NCBI RefSeq assembly: GCF_002338065.1
Contig: NZ_DDHJ01000025.1
Coordinates: forward strand, 51,790-115,789
Length of the DNA: 64,000 bases
Direction of reading: 5' to 3'
Source of the DNA: Pseudomonas sp. UBA1879
GTDB lineage: Bacteria; Pseudomonadota; Gammaproteobacteria; Pseudomonadales; Pseudomonadaceae
Position 1 is the stretch's first letter. Every line of letters begins with the position of its first letter. The notes under the pieces were generated by a model that saw only the letters and a program-made list of their open reading frames with translations, made no database searches and was not told where the DNA came from. Below are positions 27,399-36,102 of this stretch, in pieces. The translations under genes and the position numbers were made by a program.

Positions 27399-30300
27399 CT
27401 AAGCCATTTGATTCAGATCTTGAGAGTAGGACTTGCAAGACTCGATGGCTCTATTTTTTGCAATGAAGTAAGCATTGTGCAGCTGCATGTGTCGGTCCTT
27501 CCTCGTCGAAAAATCCGCAGGTGTCCTAAATAGAGAAGTGGTTTTGGCAACGTATGAGAACGTATTGTTAAAACCATACCTTAACCATAAATTCCAATCT
27601 TCTAGGTGGTCCATGTCAGTCTCAAAACCGCCTCTATTCAAAAATAAGCTTCGTTTGAATAGAAGGGACTGAATCGGGATAAAGTTATGGTCGAGCAGGA
27701 TGTTGTAATCAAACGAATGCTTGAAGGTTTCGGGTTCCACATGGCTGACCTCATCATAATAGCCCTGATCATCTACATTGGTTGCAATTTCAATGGACTG
27801 GGAATAGGCAGCTGCCGCTTGTGGGTTGTCTAGCATGGAAGAAACGAGCACTTCGACATGATCCGAAAATAAAAGATCATCATCGTCAAGGAACATGCAA
27901 TATTCACCGGTTGCCATTTCAAGGCCATGATTTCCAGTGACCGAACGGCCGACTTTTTCAAGTCCGTAGTACCGAATGTTTACGTTTGGCATGGTCATAA
28001 ATTCCGCGACCAAAGGCTGCGTCGTCTTCCCGCCGTCCTCCACAATGATCAGTTCTATGTTTGGGTAGGTCTGGTTAATGACCGAGATAATTGACTGCCG
28101 AAGAAATTTTTCGCGTTTTCGATAAGTGCGTGTTACGACAGTCACTTTTGGAAGTGCGCTCAGTGATTTTCCTACCGGCCAAAATGCCCCGCCACGCGTC
28201 ATCTCATAATCAAACGCCCGAAACGGGTAACCTTCCTCTCCTCTAGGCCCTTTGCCTTTGGAGAAATGCACGATATTTTTGACGAAGGTGCAAGCATTGG
28301 AAATGAGATGCCGACGTGCATTCGTGTACGCACTGGGGCTGAAAAGCAACCACCCTTGCAACAACACTCCGGCAACTCTGTCTGTTATGTCTCCATATCG
28401 CCAGCGGATATAAAGATTCGCCAGTGTACTACCTCTGTATTGGAGAGGTTTGACCTGGGCCTCCGACTCGTAAGTGTAATGATGCACGAGCGCGGAAGGG
28501 CAATATCTAAGCCTGTACCCATATGAGCGGAATCGGTAAGAAATTTCTACGTCCTCTCCGTACATGAAAATTTTTGGCTCGTAACCGCCGCAGCTTAGGT
28601 AAGCGGCTCTTCGGATCAAAACACAAGCGTGCGACGACCAGTTAACTTCAAGTGTGACTGGATCATAATACTTGGGATGTTCATACGGGGCTTGGCGTGC
28701 CTCCCAAGACGCGATCTCGCAATTCGAGTCTTCGCCCGCGGCTGCGACAAGTGTGTGGATGGCCTGGTCAGTGAATTCGATGTCGATATTTGTGACCAAG
28801 ACAAATTCTGCCTCAGAATTCCTCATTACGCGGTCGTGACCTCCGCCAAAGCCGACATTGGCGCCTACCACAATCTGAAAATTTGCCACAGCCCCCGAAA
28901 GCTGTTCACGCCAGCGCTCTAAGTGCCGAACAGTGTCATCGGTTGATCCGTTGTCGACAAAATACAGTCTAACTTTATTCAGCGGGTACGCTTGCGTTGT
29001 AAGAGAGTGGATAAAGCGGTCGACCCATTTCGCGCTGTTGTACGTGACAATCGAGATATCAATGATCGGCTCATTGGGAGCTGAACGTCTTGGGGCCAAT
29101 GAGTAGGAAAAACGCCGGTCTGTTAGCGCTTGTAACGCCTTCGCGTTGTTTTTTGAGTGAAACGTAGCAGAGACGGTCTTTTTAGCGTATGCCCTAGCCC
29201 GTTCAAGTCTGATCTTCAAGATCAATAAAAAAGTTTTTCGTTGATAATAATCGCGTAGAAAAGCTCGATACTCGCCGAGCTTTGCAGATGCCGCACGTAT
29301 TGGCCGAGTGACCCGCCATGAGTTAGAGCGCTCCATCGCTGTAAGAGATTGAGTCAGCCACTTGATCTGAGCTTGCATTTCAGCTTTGCACGCCGTGGTT
29401 TCAGCGCTCAGGCGAGCAAACTCGGCTTTGTGTGCTTTGTTTATATTTTTTAACCGATTGACCAGCGTGTGCTGCTGGAAACCATCACTCTTCTCGATGT
29501 CCCTTGTATTCGCACCCCTGGAGCCTTGGTATTTCAACTTCTCGAAATGGCAAAGGGGTTCGATAAACTGAGCAGGCGAAAGAAAATAGTATCGCTCTGC
29601 AAAATAAAGTGCTCGCGCCCTGAGTTCAAGATCAGGCGTGAACGAGTTCTTGTGGTTATCCCAGGCTTCGGGCAGTGCGCACGGATTCGGAACGTCGACA
29701 GTCAGTCCAATATTGGAGTACGCCGCGTCTCCCAAAACATAGACGGTTTTCCCTGCCAGCGCTGCTTCGAAGCCGGCAGATGAGTTGAGGGTGAAGACGA
29801 CTTCCACCGAGCCTATCAGTTTTTCGATAGAGGCAGCCTTGTCGGCAACTGTTACACCGTCTGGGAGATGCGGTAGGTCATCCAGCGGGTGGGGTTTGAC
29901 CGTAATAGGCATGCCAGAGGGCGCGACGGCCTTGAGGACGCAATTGACAAAGTCCGCCATCGCTGTAAACGGCGAGCCTGTGATAGCGTTAGAGTCATCT
30001 CTGACTTGAAGCAGAATCAGGCATCCGGACGGACGTGCACTTCCCTGTGGACAATAGAGTTCTTCAAGTGCTCTCAACCTCGCGATCGCGCTTTCCAGAT
30101 TCAGTGCTCGACTGCACGCGTTGGATTGAGGGAATTGCGTCTGGAAACTGCTACGAGCATTGACGCCGCAGGGGTCCGAGAAGTAGGTCAGAGGATTTGG
30201 CGCACGAAGCATTCCCAATTCGTTGAAAAGGAGGCTGATGTCGTACTCCGAGCATGCGGTTTCAAGTGCACTGTCAAAGTTCCAACAAAAAACCAGATCT

Positions 30301-30728
30301 GGCCGAGCCCGATGTATCAAGGTGGACACAAATTCTTGGTGAAATTCAGGTGATCGACCACTCAATATGCCCGCCCAATCTTGCAACCAGTCGGAACGCA
30401 TCCAATCGGGGTACTGGCACGCCATCGTAGCGGGACTTATCCATTCGTGAGCAAACTCCGGATATTCACGGTGTAGCTCGTCTGTACCAACGAATACACA
30501 GTCCCAACCGTCGACAGCAAACTGATTAGCTAACGGGAGATAAACGTCTACGATACTGCTGAAGAGTGTCGGGCGCTCTCGGAGAACCATTGGCAATGTG
30601 TAAAACATGACCTTTTTATTCTGATGCGCGCCACTCGTTTTTGTTGGCAGCAACGCCTGTGTCTTGCTGATCGGTGCAATCGCCCTTCGAGGAGAGGGGG
30701 CGAGACCGTCTTGTTCCGGCAAGGGCAT
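27399..30728 (-). CDS. Three-module glycosyltransferase: KpsC/S-like domain, GT2, GT2
   Basis: An 1109-residue fusion enzyme. Residues about 40-400 form a capsule-synthesis (KpsC/KpsS-like) module with ITVKPHPLDD (about 275-284) and NSSAGFEAALAGKTVYVLGD (315-334). Residues about 420-530 are helical, basic and coiled-coil prone, with the linker motif MERSNSWRVTRPIR (465-478). A first GT2 module covers about 555-770 (DISIVTYNSAKW, VDNGSTDD, VTNIDIEF, GEDVEISYRF) and a second about 860-1080 (KVTVVTRTYRKREKF, FLDDDDLL, HLEDWNLWL). Such fusions assemble or cap O-polysaccharides exported by ABC transporters. The start is 2 nt after the wzt stop, implying translational coupling. Whether the Kps-like module transfers Kdo is not established. 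Confidence 0.88.
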   Translation of the reverse strand: MPLPEQDGLAPSPRRAIAPISKTQALLPTKTSGAHQNKKVMFYTLPMVLRERPTLFSSIVDVYLPLANQFAVDGWDCVFVGTDELHREYPEFAHEWISPATMACQYPDWMRSDWLQDWAGILSGRSPEFHQEFVSTLIHRARPDLVFCWNFDSALETACSEYDISLLFNELGMLRAPNPLTYFSDPCGVNARSSFQTQFPQSNACSRALNLESAIARLRALEELYCPQGSARPSGCLILLQVRDDSNAITGSPFTAMADFVNCVLKAVAPSGMPITVKPHPLDDLPHLPDGVTVADKAASIEKLIGSVEVVFTLNSSAGFEAALAGKTVYVLGDAAYSNIGLTVDVPNPCALPEAWDNHKNSFTPDLELRARALYFAERYYFLSPAQFIEPLCHFEKLKYQGSRGANTRDIEKSDGFQQHTLVNRLKNINKAHKAEFARLSAETTACKAEMQAQIKWLTQSLTAMERSNSWRVTRPIRAASAKLGEYRAFLRDYYQRKTFLLILKIRLERARAYAKKTVSATFHSKNNAKALQALTDRRFSYSLAPRRSAPNEPIIDISIVTYNSAKWVDRFIHSLTTQAYPLNKVRLYFVDNGSTDDTVRHLERWREQLSGAVANFQIVVGANVGFGGGHDRVMRNSEAEFVLVTNIDIEFTDQAIHTLVAAAGEDSNCEIASWEARQAPYEHPKYYDPVTLEVNWSSHACVLIRRAAYLSCGGYEPKIFMYGEDVEISYRFRSYGYRLRYCPSALVHHYTYESEAQVKPLQYRGSTLANLYIRWRYGDITDRVAGVLLQGWLLFSPSAYTNARRHLISNACTFVKNIVHFSKGKGPRGEEGYPFRAFDYEMTRGGAFWPVGKSLSALPKVTVVTRTYRKREKFLRQSIISVINQTYPNIELIIVEDGGKTTQPLVAEFMTMPNVNIRYYGLEKVGRSVTGNHGLEMATGEYCMFLDDDDLLFSDHVEVLVSSMLDNPQAAAAYSQSIEIATNVDDQGYYDEVSHVEPETFKHSFDYNILLDHNFIPIQSLLFKRSLFLNRGGFETDMDHLEDWNLWLRYGFNNTFSYVAKTTSLFRTPADFSTRKDRHMQLHNAYFIAKNRAIESCKSYSQDLNQMA

Positions 30729-30730
30729 GA

Positions 30731-31990
30731 TTACTTAACCTCGATCAAGTGAACAGTAGATGGGCAAAAAGCGGCACCGACCACAGTGCGTGAACTTGTA
30801 ATAGTGATTTTTCTCAGCGGCCATCTTTGGTCGAGTTCGATTCTTTCCTGACCCAGATGCGCCATGCCGATAAATAAAAAGTATTCGCCAGGTGCAATGT
30901 GCAACGCGAAGTTGAAGCTTAATTTATAGTCTCCACGTTCCAGATTTAACGTTTGACCTGCCAGCAATGTATTGTCACCAGCGACATCCAGCCCCTTGGT
31001 GTTTCTCAGGGACCAGCCTACGACGACGTTATTCAGCGTTTGTTCGCACTGAATATAACAATGCATCGTCACACAGTCTGATGGTGAAAATTGATTGCTG
31101 ACGTTGCCGCCCACTGTAATGAAATCGACCGCGTTTATTTTTGCTTGACCTGAACCGAATCTGACCTCGGAAATGTCACCCAATTCTTGCTCATAACTGA
31201 TGTCATCCTGCATGGGCGGGGCCGCGTGAAGCGGAATCGCAGCGTTATTTCGGGCCTGCTTTTCATAATTTTTTGCTGCGGTTAATACGTCATGGCTGTA
31301 TTCGATTATCCGCCCTTGATCCATGACGATAACGGCTTGGCAGAACCGGATCACGGATTGTGTATCGTGAGAAACAAAAAGAATGGTTGTGCCGCGAAGT
31401 TGCATTTCCTGCATCTTCAACATGCACTTCAGCTGGAACCCTGCATCCCCTACGCTCAGTGCCTCGTCAATGATCAGTATGTCAGGGTCTACATTGATGG
31501 CGACGGAAAATGCGAGGCGCGCAAACATTCCGCTACTGTAGACCCGGACAGGTTGCTCAATAAAATCCCCTATATCAGCAAATTCCAGAATCTGCGGAAG
31601 ACGTTTTTTCATTTCGGATGCGCTATAACCCATCAAAGCGCCTTGAAAATAAATATTTTCCAGCCCTGTGTAGTCGGGGTTGAAGCCTGCGCCGAGCTCC
31701 AGCAGGGACGCTACACGCCCTGTAATTTGTACTTTGCCTTCACTAGGCGTTAGTACCCCGGTGAGGATTTTCAAAAGCGTGCTTTTACCTGCGCCATTTT
31801 TCCCCAATATGCCAATGGTTTGCCCTTTCGCTACGCTGAAACTGATGTTGCATAATGCATGAAACGCGCGGTGTCGGAGTTTTCCTGAAAATGACAGCGC
31901 CTCCAGAAAACGATCGACAGGCTTTTTGTACAGTTTGTATTGTTTTCCCACGCCCGTCACAGCTATGGCCTGAGTTGGTGAATTGTCCAT
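30731..31990 (-). CDS. wzt: Polysaccharide ABC exporter ATPase with C-terminal glycan-binding domain (Wzt)
   Basis: A 419-residue ATP-binding subunit of an O-antigen or capsule ABC transporter. Walker A is LGKNGAGKST (62-71), the signature VYSSGMFARL (around 150-159) and Walker B ILIIDE (171-176). The extra C-terminal region (about 290-419) corresponds to the Wzt-C beta-sandwich that recognises the capped chain end. The ATG at 31990 overlaps the wzm stop (TGATG), so it is preferred over in-frame codons up to 32101 that lie inside wzm. Carrying Wzt-C suggests export only of finished, capped chains. Confidence 0.93.
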   Translation of the reverse strand: MDNSPTQAIAVTGVGKQYKLYKKPVDRFLEALSFSGKLRHRAFHALCNISFSVAKGQTIGILGKNGAGKSTLLKILTGVLTPSEGKVQITGRVASLLELGAGFNPDYTGLENIYFQGALMGYSASEMKKRLPQILEFADIGDFIEQPVRVYSSGMFARLAFSVAINVDPDILIIDEALSVGDAGFQLKCMLKMQEMQLRGTTILFVSHDTQSVIRFCQAVIVMDQGRIIEYSHDVLTAAKNYEKQARNNAAIPLHAAPPMQDDISYEQELGDISEVRFGSGQAKINAVDFITVGGNVSNQFSPSDCVTMHCYIQCEQTLNNVVVGWSLRNTKGLDVAGDNTLLAGQTLNLERGDYKLSFNFALHIAPGEYFLFIGMAHLGQERIELDQRWPLRKITITSSRTVVGAAFCPSTVHLIEVK

Positions 31991-32772
31991 CACATCACAT
32001 CCGAGAAGTGAGGCCTGAGTCGTTGAAACGTATATCGACTCGCCAATGCCAAGATAATCACTCCCACCCAAAATACAGCGCTTTGAGTCGGATGTTCCCA
32101 AAACCAGATGCCTCTGATCATAGAGTCTCTGAAGCCTTCAACGATGTAAGTAAAAGGATTCAGATAAAAGTATTGGCTCACTGAGTTCGAAAGTGCCTTG
32201 ATGTCCCAAAATACGGGCGTTAACCAGAATCCGAGCTGAGTCATCATCGCTATGATTTGTGATAGGTCAGGGAAAAATATGACGATCGCGCTGGTGAGCC
32301 AGGCCAATGAAAGGAGGAGTGCAGAAAGACAGATAACGTAGTAACCCAATTGAAGCCAGTGAGCTGAAGGTGAATATCCGTATGCCAAAAATAATCCGAA
32401 TAGAATGCAAATGAATAGGCAATGTACGGCGAGTGCCGACGCTATCTTAACGATCGGCAGAAGAGAAACGTTGAACACAATTTTTTTGACCAGAAAGCCA
32501 TTATCTTTTACCGCATGGCACCCCGTATTCAGTGACTCTGCTATGTAGAACCAAGGGATCAGTCCGCACACCAGCCACAGTATAAAAGGATAATCTTGGT
32601 GTGGAGGAGCTTTGAATCCGTATTCGAAAACGAACCATAAAATCAGCGCAGTTGCACAGGGTTGAATAAGCACCCATAGAAAACCGAGGTAGTTGGTGAG
32701 GTATCGGGCCTTAAGGTCGTTGATAATCAGGCTCAATAATATGGGCAGATGTTTAGGTGTCTCGGTAGACAT
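31990..32772 (-). CDS. wzm: Polysaccharide ABC exporter permease (Wzm)
   Basis: A 260-residue ABC-2 type permease with six predicted helices. Family features include the N-terminal amphipathic region (LPILLSLIINDLKARYLTNY), GFLWVLIQPCATALILWFVF and the conserved late segment YLNPFTYIVEGFRDSMI. It overlaps wzt by one base. It exports undecaprenyl-linked glycan across the inner membrane. It is the first gene of the leftward operon. Confidence 0.92.
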   Translation of the reverse strand: MSTETPKHLPILLSLIINDLKARYLTNYLGFLWVLIQPCATALILWFVFEYGFKAPPHQDYPFILWLVCGLIPWFYIAESLNTGCHAVKDNGFLVKKIVFNVSLLPIVKIASALAVHCLFICILFGLFLAYGYSPSAHWLQLGYYVICLSALLLSLAWLTSAIVIFFPDLSQIIAMMTQLGFWLTPVFWDIKALSNSVSQYFYLNPFTYIVEGFRDSMIRGIWFWEHPTQSAVFWVGVIILALASRYTFQRLRPHFSDVM

Positions 32773-33138
32773 GTGTGTCCCGGGGTTCTATCGGCGGATT
32801 CAAGAGTCCAGGTAATACCTGGTTGATTTGTATATTGAAATGATTGGGATTTTCATTTCCGGCGTGTGCAAGTCTACCGGGTTTAAACACGGGATGTTTC
32901 TTGGAATTCTGTGGGACCTTTCTCGCTCGTACGTTGTTTATTTGAAAATTCTTACGTCGGCTTTAGGAAGGTTCTTATCTTTTATTACAACGGCAGAGCC
33001 AGTGGGTGTCGTTCACCCTGTGCTATTCGTACTGATTGCTGCTGCACTGTTGCGAGCAGATCATGGCCTAGACAGGTTAAACTGCGCGCCATTGGCTCTT
33101 CGCAGCCCCTTATGCGCTGACTTTTTCACGGTAATCCC
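32773..33138. other. Divergent wzm / rhlE intergenic region
   Basis: 366 nt without a gene. The part next to wzm (to about 33010) is AT-rich like the wzm-wzt block; the part next to rhlE returns to normal composition. I see no JUMPstart/ops element, REP arm or clear promoter. Confidence 0.5.
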
Positions 33139-34476
33139 ATGACATTCGCTTCTCTCGGCCTGATCGAACCCCTGTTGCGCGCGCTCGAAGCGCTTGGCTA
33201 CCAAACACCCACGCCTGTTCAAGCCATGGCCATCCCGCCGGTGCTGGAAGGTCGCGACCTGATGGCCGCAGCGCAGACCGGCACCGGCAAGACCGCAGGG
33301 TTTGCCTTGCCGCTGCTGCAGCGCCTGACGATGGAAGGCCCGAAGGTCGCGGCCAATTCGGTGCGCGCGCTGGTACTGGTGCCGACCCGTGAACTGGCGG
33401 AGCAGGTGCATGAGGCGATTCGCCAATACGCTGAGCATCTGCCGCTGACAACCTATGCCGTGTACGGTGGCGTCAGCATCAATCCGCAAATGATGAAGCT
33501 GCGCCGTGGTGTGGACGTGCTGGTGGCCACGCCAGGCCGCTTGCTCGACTTGCATCGTCAGAACGCGGTGAAGTTCTCTCAGGTTCAGACCCTGATCCTC
33601 GACGAAGCGGATCGCATGCTCGATCTGGGTTTCTCGGAAGAATTGCGTGATATCTACGCCGCGCTGCCGAAGCGTCGTCAGACCCTACTGTTCTCTGCCA
33701 CGTTCTCCGACTCGATCCGCGGTTTGGCGGGACAGATGCTCGACAACCCGCTGAGCATTGAGGTCAGTCCCCGCAACGTGGCGGCGTCGTCGGTGAAGCA
33801 GTGGGTCGTGACGGTCGACAAAAAGCGCAAAAGCGAGCTGTTCATACATCTGCTGAAAAAGCACCGCTGGAGCCAAGTGCTGGTGTTTGCCAAAACCCGC
33901 GTAGGCGTCGACCAGCTGGTGGATCGCCTTCAGGGCTTGAGCATCAACGCCGACGGCATTCACGGCGACAAGCCCCAAGCGACCCGCCAACGGGCACTGG
34001 ACCGTTTCAAAGCGAGCGAAGTGCAGATTCTGGTAGCGACTGATGTTGCGGCGCGAGGCCTGGATATCGACGACCTGCCAACTGTGGTCAACCTCGACCT
34101 GCCGATCGTTGCGGAAGATTACGTGCACCGCATTGGCCGCACCGGCCGCGCCGGGCAGACAGGGGAGGCGATTTCGCTGGTCTGTGCGGACGAAGTCGAA
34201 TTGCTCAGCGCCATCGAAGTGCTGACCCGACAGACCCTGCAACGCCGCGAAGAGCCGGATTTCGTTCCTGAACACCGCGTCCCCGTGACAGACGCCACCG
34301 GGCAAATCCTCAAAAAGCCGAAAAAGCCCAAGAAACCCAAGACCGGTGGAGGCGGGGGCAAGCGCAATCTTGGCAAGTGGGTCGACAGCGGCGAAGTCGC
34401 GGTCGAAGCGCCCGCGGCCAAACCTGTGAGAAAGGTGCCTGTGTTCAACACGGGGCCGAGGAAGCGCAAGCCTTAA
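33139..34476 (+). CDS. rhlE: DEAD-box RNA helicase, RhlE family
   Basis: A 445-residue DEAD-box helicase. The Q motif region is GYQTPTPVQAMAIPP, motif I AAQTGTGKT, Ia PTRELAEQ, II LDEADRMLD, III FSATF and VI HRIGRTGRAG. The C-terminal tail is Lys/Pro/Gly-rich (KKPKKPKKPKTGGGGGKR), the usual basic extension for RNA binding. RhlE proteins act in ribosome assembly and RNA decay. It lies between two polysaccharide blocks on the opposite strand and appears to be a resident gene. Confidence 0.93.
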   Translation: MTFASLGLIEPLLRALEALGYQTPTPVQAMAIPPVLEGRDLMAAAQTGTGKTAGFALPLLQRLTMEGPKVAANSVRALVLVPTRELAEQVHEAIRQYAEHLPLTTYAVYGGVSINPQMMKLRRGVDVLVATPGRLLDLHRQNAVKFSQVQTLILDEADRMLDLGFSEELRDIYAALPKRRQTLLFSATFSDSIRGLAGQMLDNPLSIEVSPRNVAASSVKQWVVTVDKKRKSELFIHLLKKHRWSQVLVFAKTRVGVDQLVDRLQGLSINADGIHGDKPQATRQRALDRFKASEVQILVATDVAARGLDIDDLPTVVNLDLPIVAEDYVHRIGRTGRAGQTGEAISLVCADEVELLSAIEVLTRQTLQRREEPDFVPEHRVPVTDATGQILKKPKKPKKPKTGGGGGKRNLGKWVDSGEVAVEAPAAKPVRKVPVFNTGPRKRKP

Positions 34477-34502
34477 CGCGGTGGCACAGGGCTGAGGTGT
34501 GG

Positions 34503-34527
34503 TGAGACGATCGCAACGGTCGTCTCA
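34503..34527 (+). terminator. Possible terminator hairpin after rhlE
   Basis: An inverted repeat TGAGACGA / TCGTCTCA lies about 27 nt after the rhlE stop. The downstream T content is poor (gcgtcttgcc), so the call is tentative. Confidence 0.4.
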
Positions 34528-34645
34528 GCGTCTTGCCCTTGCGATACCGTGCCAAGGCTTTATCACGCGCTTGGCTAGCTTCACTGCTTCAACTTTCAGC
34601 GCGCACACTGGCTTGATCCAGTATGCGCGAGCAGATGCCTTGCGA

Positions 34646-36067
34646 TCAGAATTGGAAATAGATGAACGGATTGAATCCTGATTCCACGACCGATATCGCG
34701 GAACACAGGTAAAGCCCCAGACACCCCAGCGCGATGCATTTCCGGTAGCGGAGAGCCTTTGCTCGCAGACGATAAAACGAAACGTCACCGACGAAGCAAA
34801 TCACAACGGCCAGTGCCAGTAGGGCCAGCGTCTTGTAATCCTGCAATGCGCTGTTGCTGGCGACCCAAAGATGCAGATCACTCCCGTGCCCGAACATGGC
34901 CGACCAAAATCTGACCGCCTCCTCCATGCTCCCAGCCCTGAAAGGCACCCAAAGCAGCGTGGCAAGGATGAAAACGGGAAAACTGCCCAACTTGAGTGCG
35001 CGCAAGTTAATCCAGCCCGCACGTTCTGCGACGATCAATAGGCCGTGGCCCACACCCCAGACGAGAAATGTGTAAGCGGCGCCGTGCCAAAGGCCGCACA
35101 GCAGGAACACGACGAACAGGTTTCTCAGCGTCGTGGCTTTGCTGCCTCGGTTGCCCCCCAAGGGAATGTAGAGGTAGTCCCGGAACCAACGGGACAAGGT
35201 CATGTGCCAGCGTTGCCAAAACTCGGTGATGCTTGCCGCAGCGTAGGGGCGATTGAAGTTTTTCGGGAACCGGAACCCCATCATCCTGGCCATGCCGATC
35301 GCCATGTCGGTGTAGCCGGAAAAGTCAAAATAGATCTGGAACGAGTAGCAAACGGAACTCAGCCAGGCTGAATAGGTGGTCAGCACGAGGTCGGGGCGAT
35401 GACCCAGCGTCACGACGTTTCCCAAGGGATCGGCAATCAGTATCTTTTTGCTCAAGCCGATAATGAAAATGACCAGCCCCCAAAACAGATCACTCTCGAC
35501 AATCGTTCGCCGACGCACGTGCAGTTGTTCAGCGATCTCGGAAAAGCGGACAACGGGACCTGCGATCAGATGTGGAAACAGGAAGATGTAGATCGCAAAG
35601 CGATGGAGCGCTTTCTCGGGTTTAATGTTGCCCCGATAGACATCGACGATGTAGGAGATGAAATGAAAGGTGTAGAAGGAAATGCCAAGTGGCAGGGCTA
35701 ACGTCCATCTTTCAATGACGGCACCCATGTTCATCCCGGTCGTATCCATCCATACCTGCAGAAAAAACAGCAGGTATTTATACATCGCCAGTGGAAGCAG
35801 GTTCAGCGCCACTGCGACCAATAAGATCGCCTTGCTCGTGCTTCCGCCTGGCGAGCGATTTCGTGACGCATCGAGGCAAAACGCAATGACCCAGTTCGCC
35901 ACCAGCATGACGATCGCAACAGCCGTCAAAGCCCCGGCCCCAAAGACATAAAACCCGATGCTTGCTATCAGAATCAGGCCATTTCTCAGTGATTTGGGGA
36001 CCGCTAGATAAGCCAGATAAAACAGTGGAAAGAAAATAAACAGGAATACCGGTGAAGAAAAAACCAT
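34646..36067 (-). CDS. MBOAT O-acyltransferase, AlgI-like
   Basis: A 473-residue multi-pass membrane O-acyltransferase of the AlgI/DltB group. The key histidine regions are FWQRWHMTLSRWFRDYLYIP and LLCGLWHGAAYTFLVWG, and the N-terminus VFSSPVFLFIFFPLFYLAYL is typical. AlgI passes acetyl groups across the inner membrane to a periplasmic SGNH transferase. That partner, the AlgJ/AlgX-like gene, is 35 nt upstream on the same strand. The rest of an alginate operon is absent, so the acceptor is probably the O-polysaccharide or another glycan made here. Confidence 0.9.
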   Translation of the reverse strand: MVFSSPVFLFIFFPLFYLAYLAVPKSLRNGLILIASIGFYVFGAGALTAVAIVMLVANWVIAFCLDASRNRSPGGSTSKAILLVAVALNLLPLAMYKYLLFFLQVWMDTTGMNMGAVIERWTLALPLGISFYTFHFISYIVDVYRGNIKPEKALHRFAIYIFLFPHLIAGPVVRFSEIAEQLHVRRRTIVESDLFWGLVIFIIGLSKKILIADPLGNVVTLGHRPDLVLTTYSAWLSSVCYSFQIYFDFSGYTDMAIGMARMMGFRFPKNFNRPYAAASITEFWQRWHMTLSRWFRDYLYIPLGGNRGSKATTLRNLFVVFLLCGLWHGAAYTFLVWGVGHGLLIVAERAGWINLRALKLGSFPVFILATLLWVPFRAGSMEEAVRFWSAMFGHGSDLHLWVASNSALQDYKTLALLALAVVICFVGDVSFYRLRAKALRYRKCIALGCLGLYLCSAISVVESGFNPFIYFQF

Positions 36068-36102
36068 AAGAAGCTACCAATACCGTGACAGTTGATGCGG
36101 GC

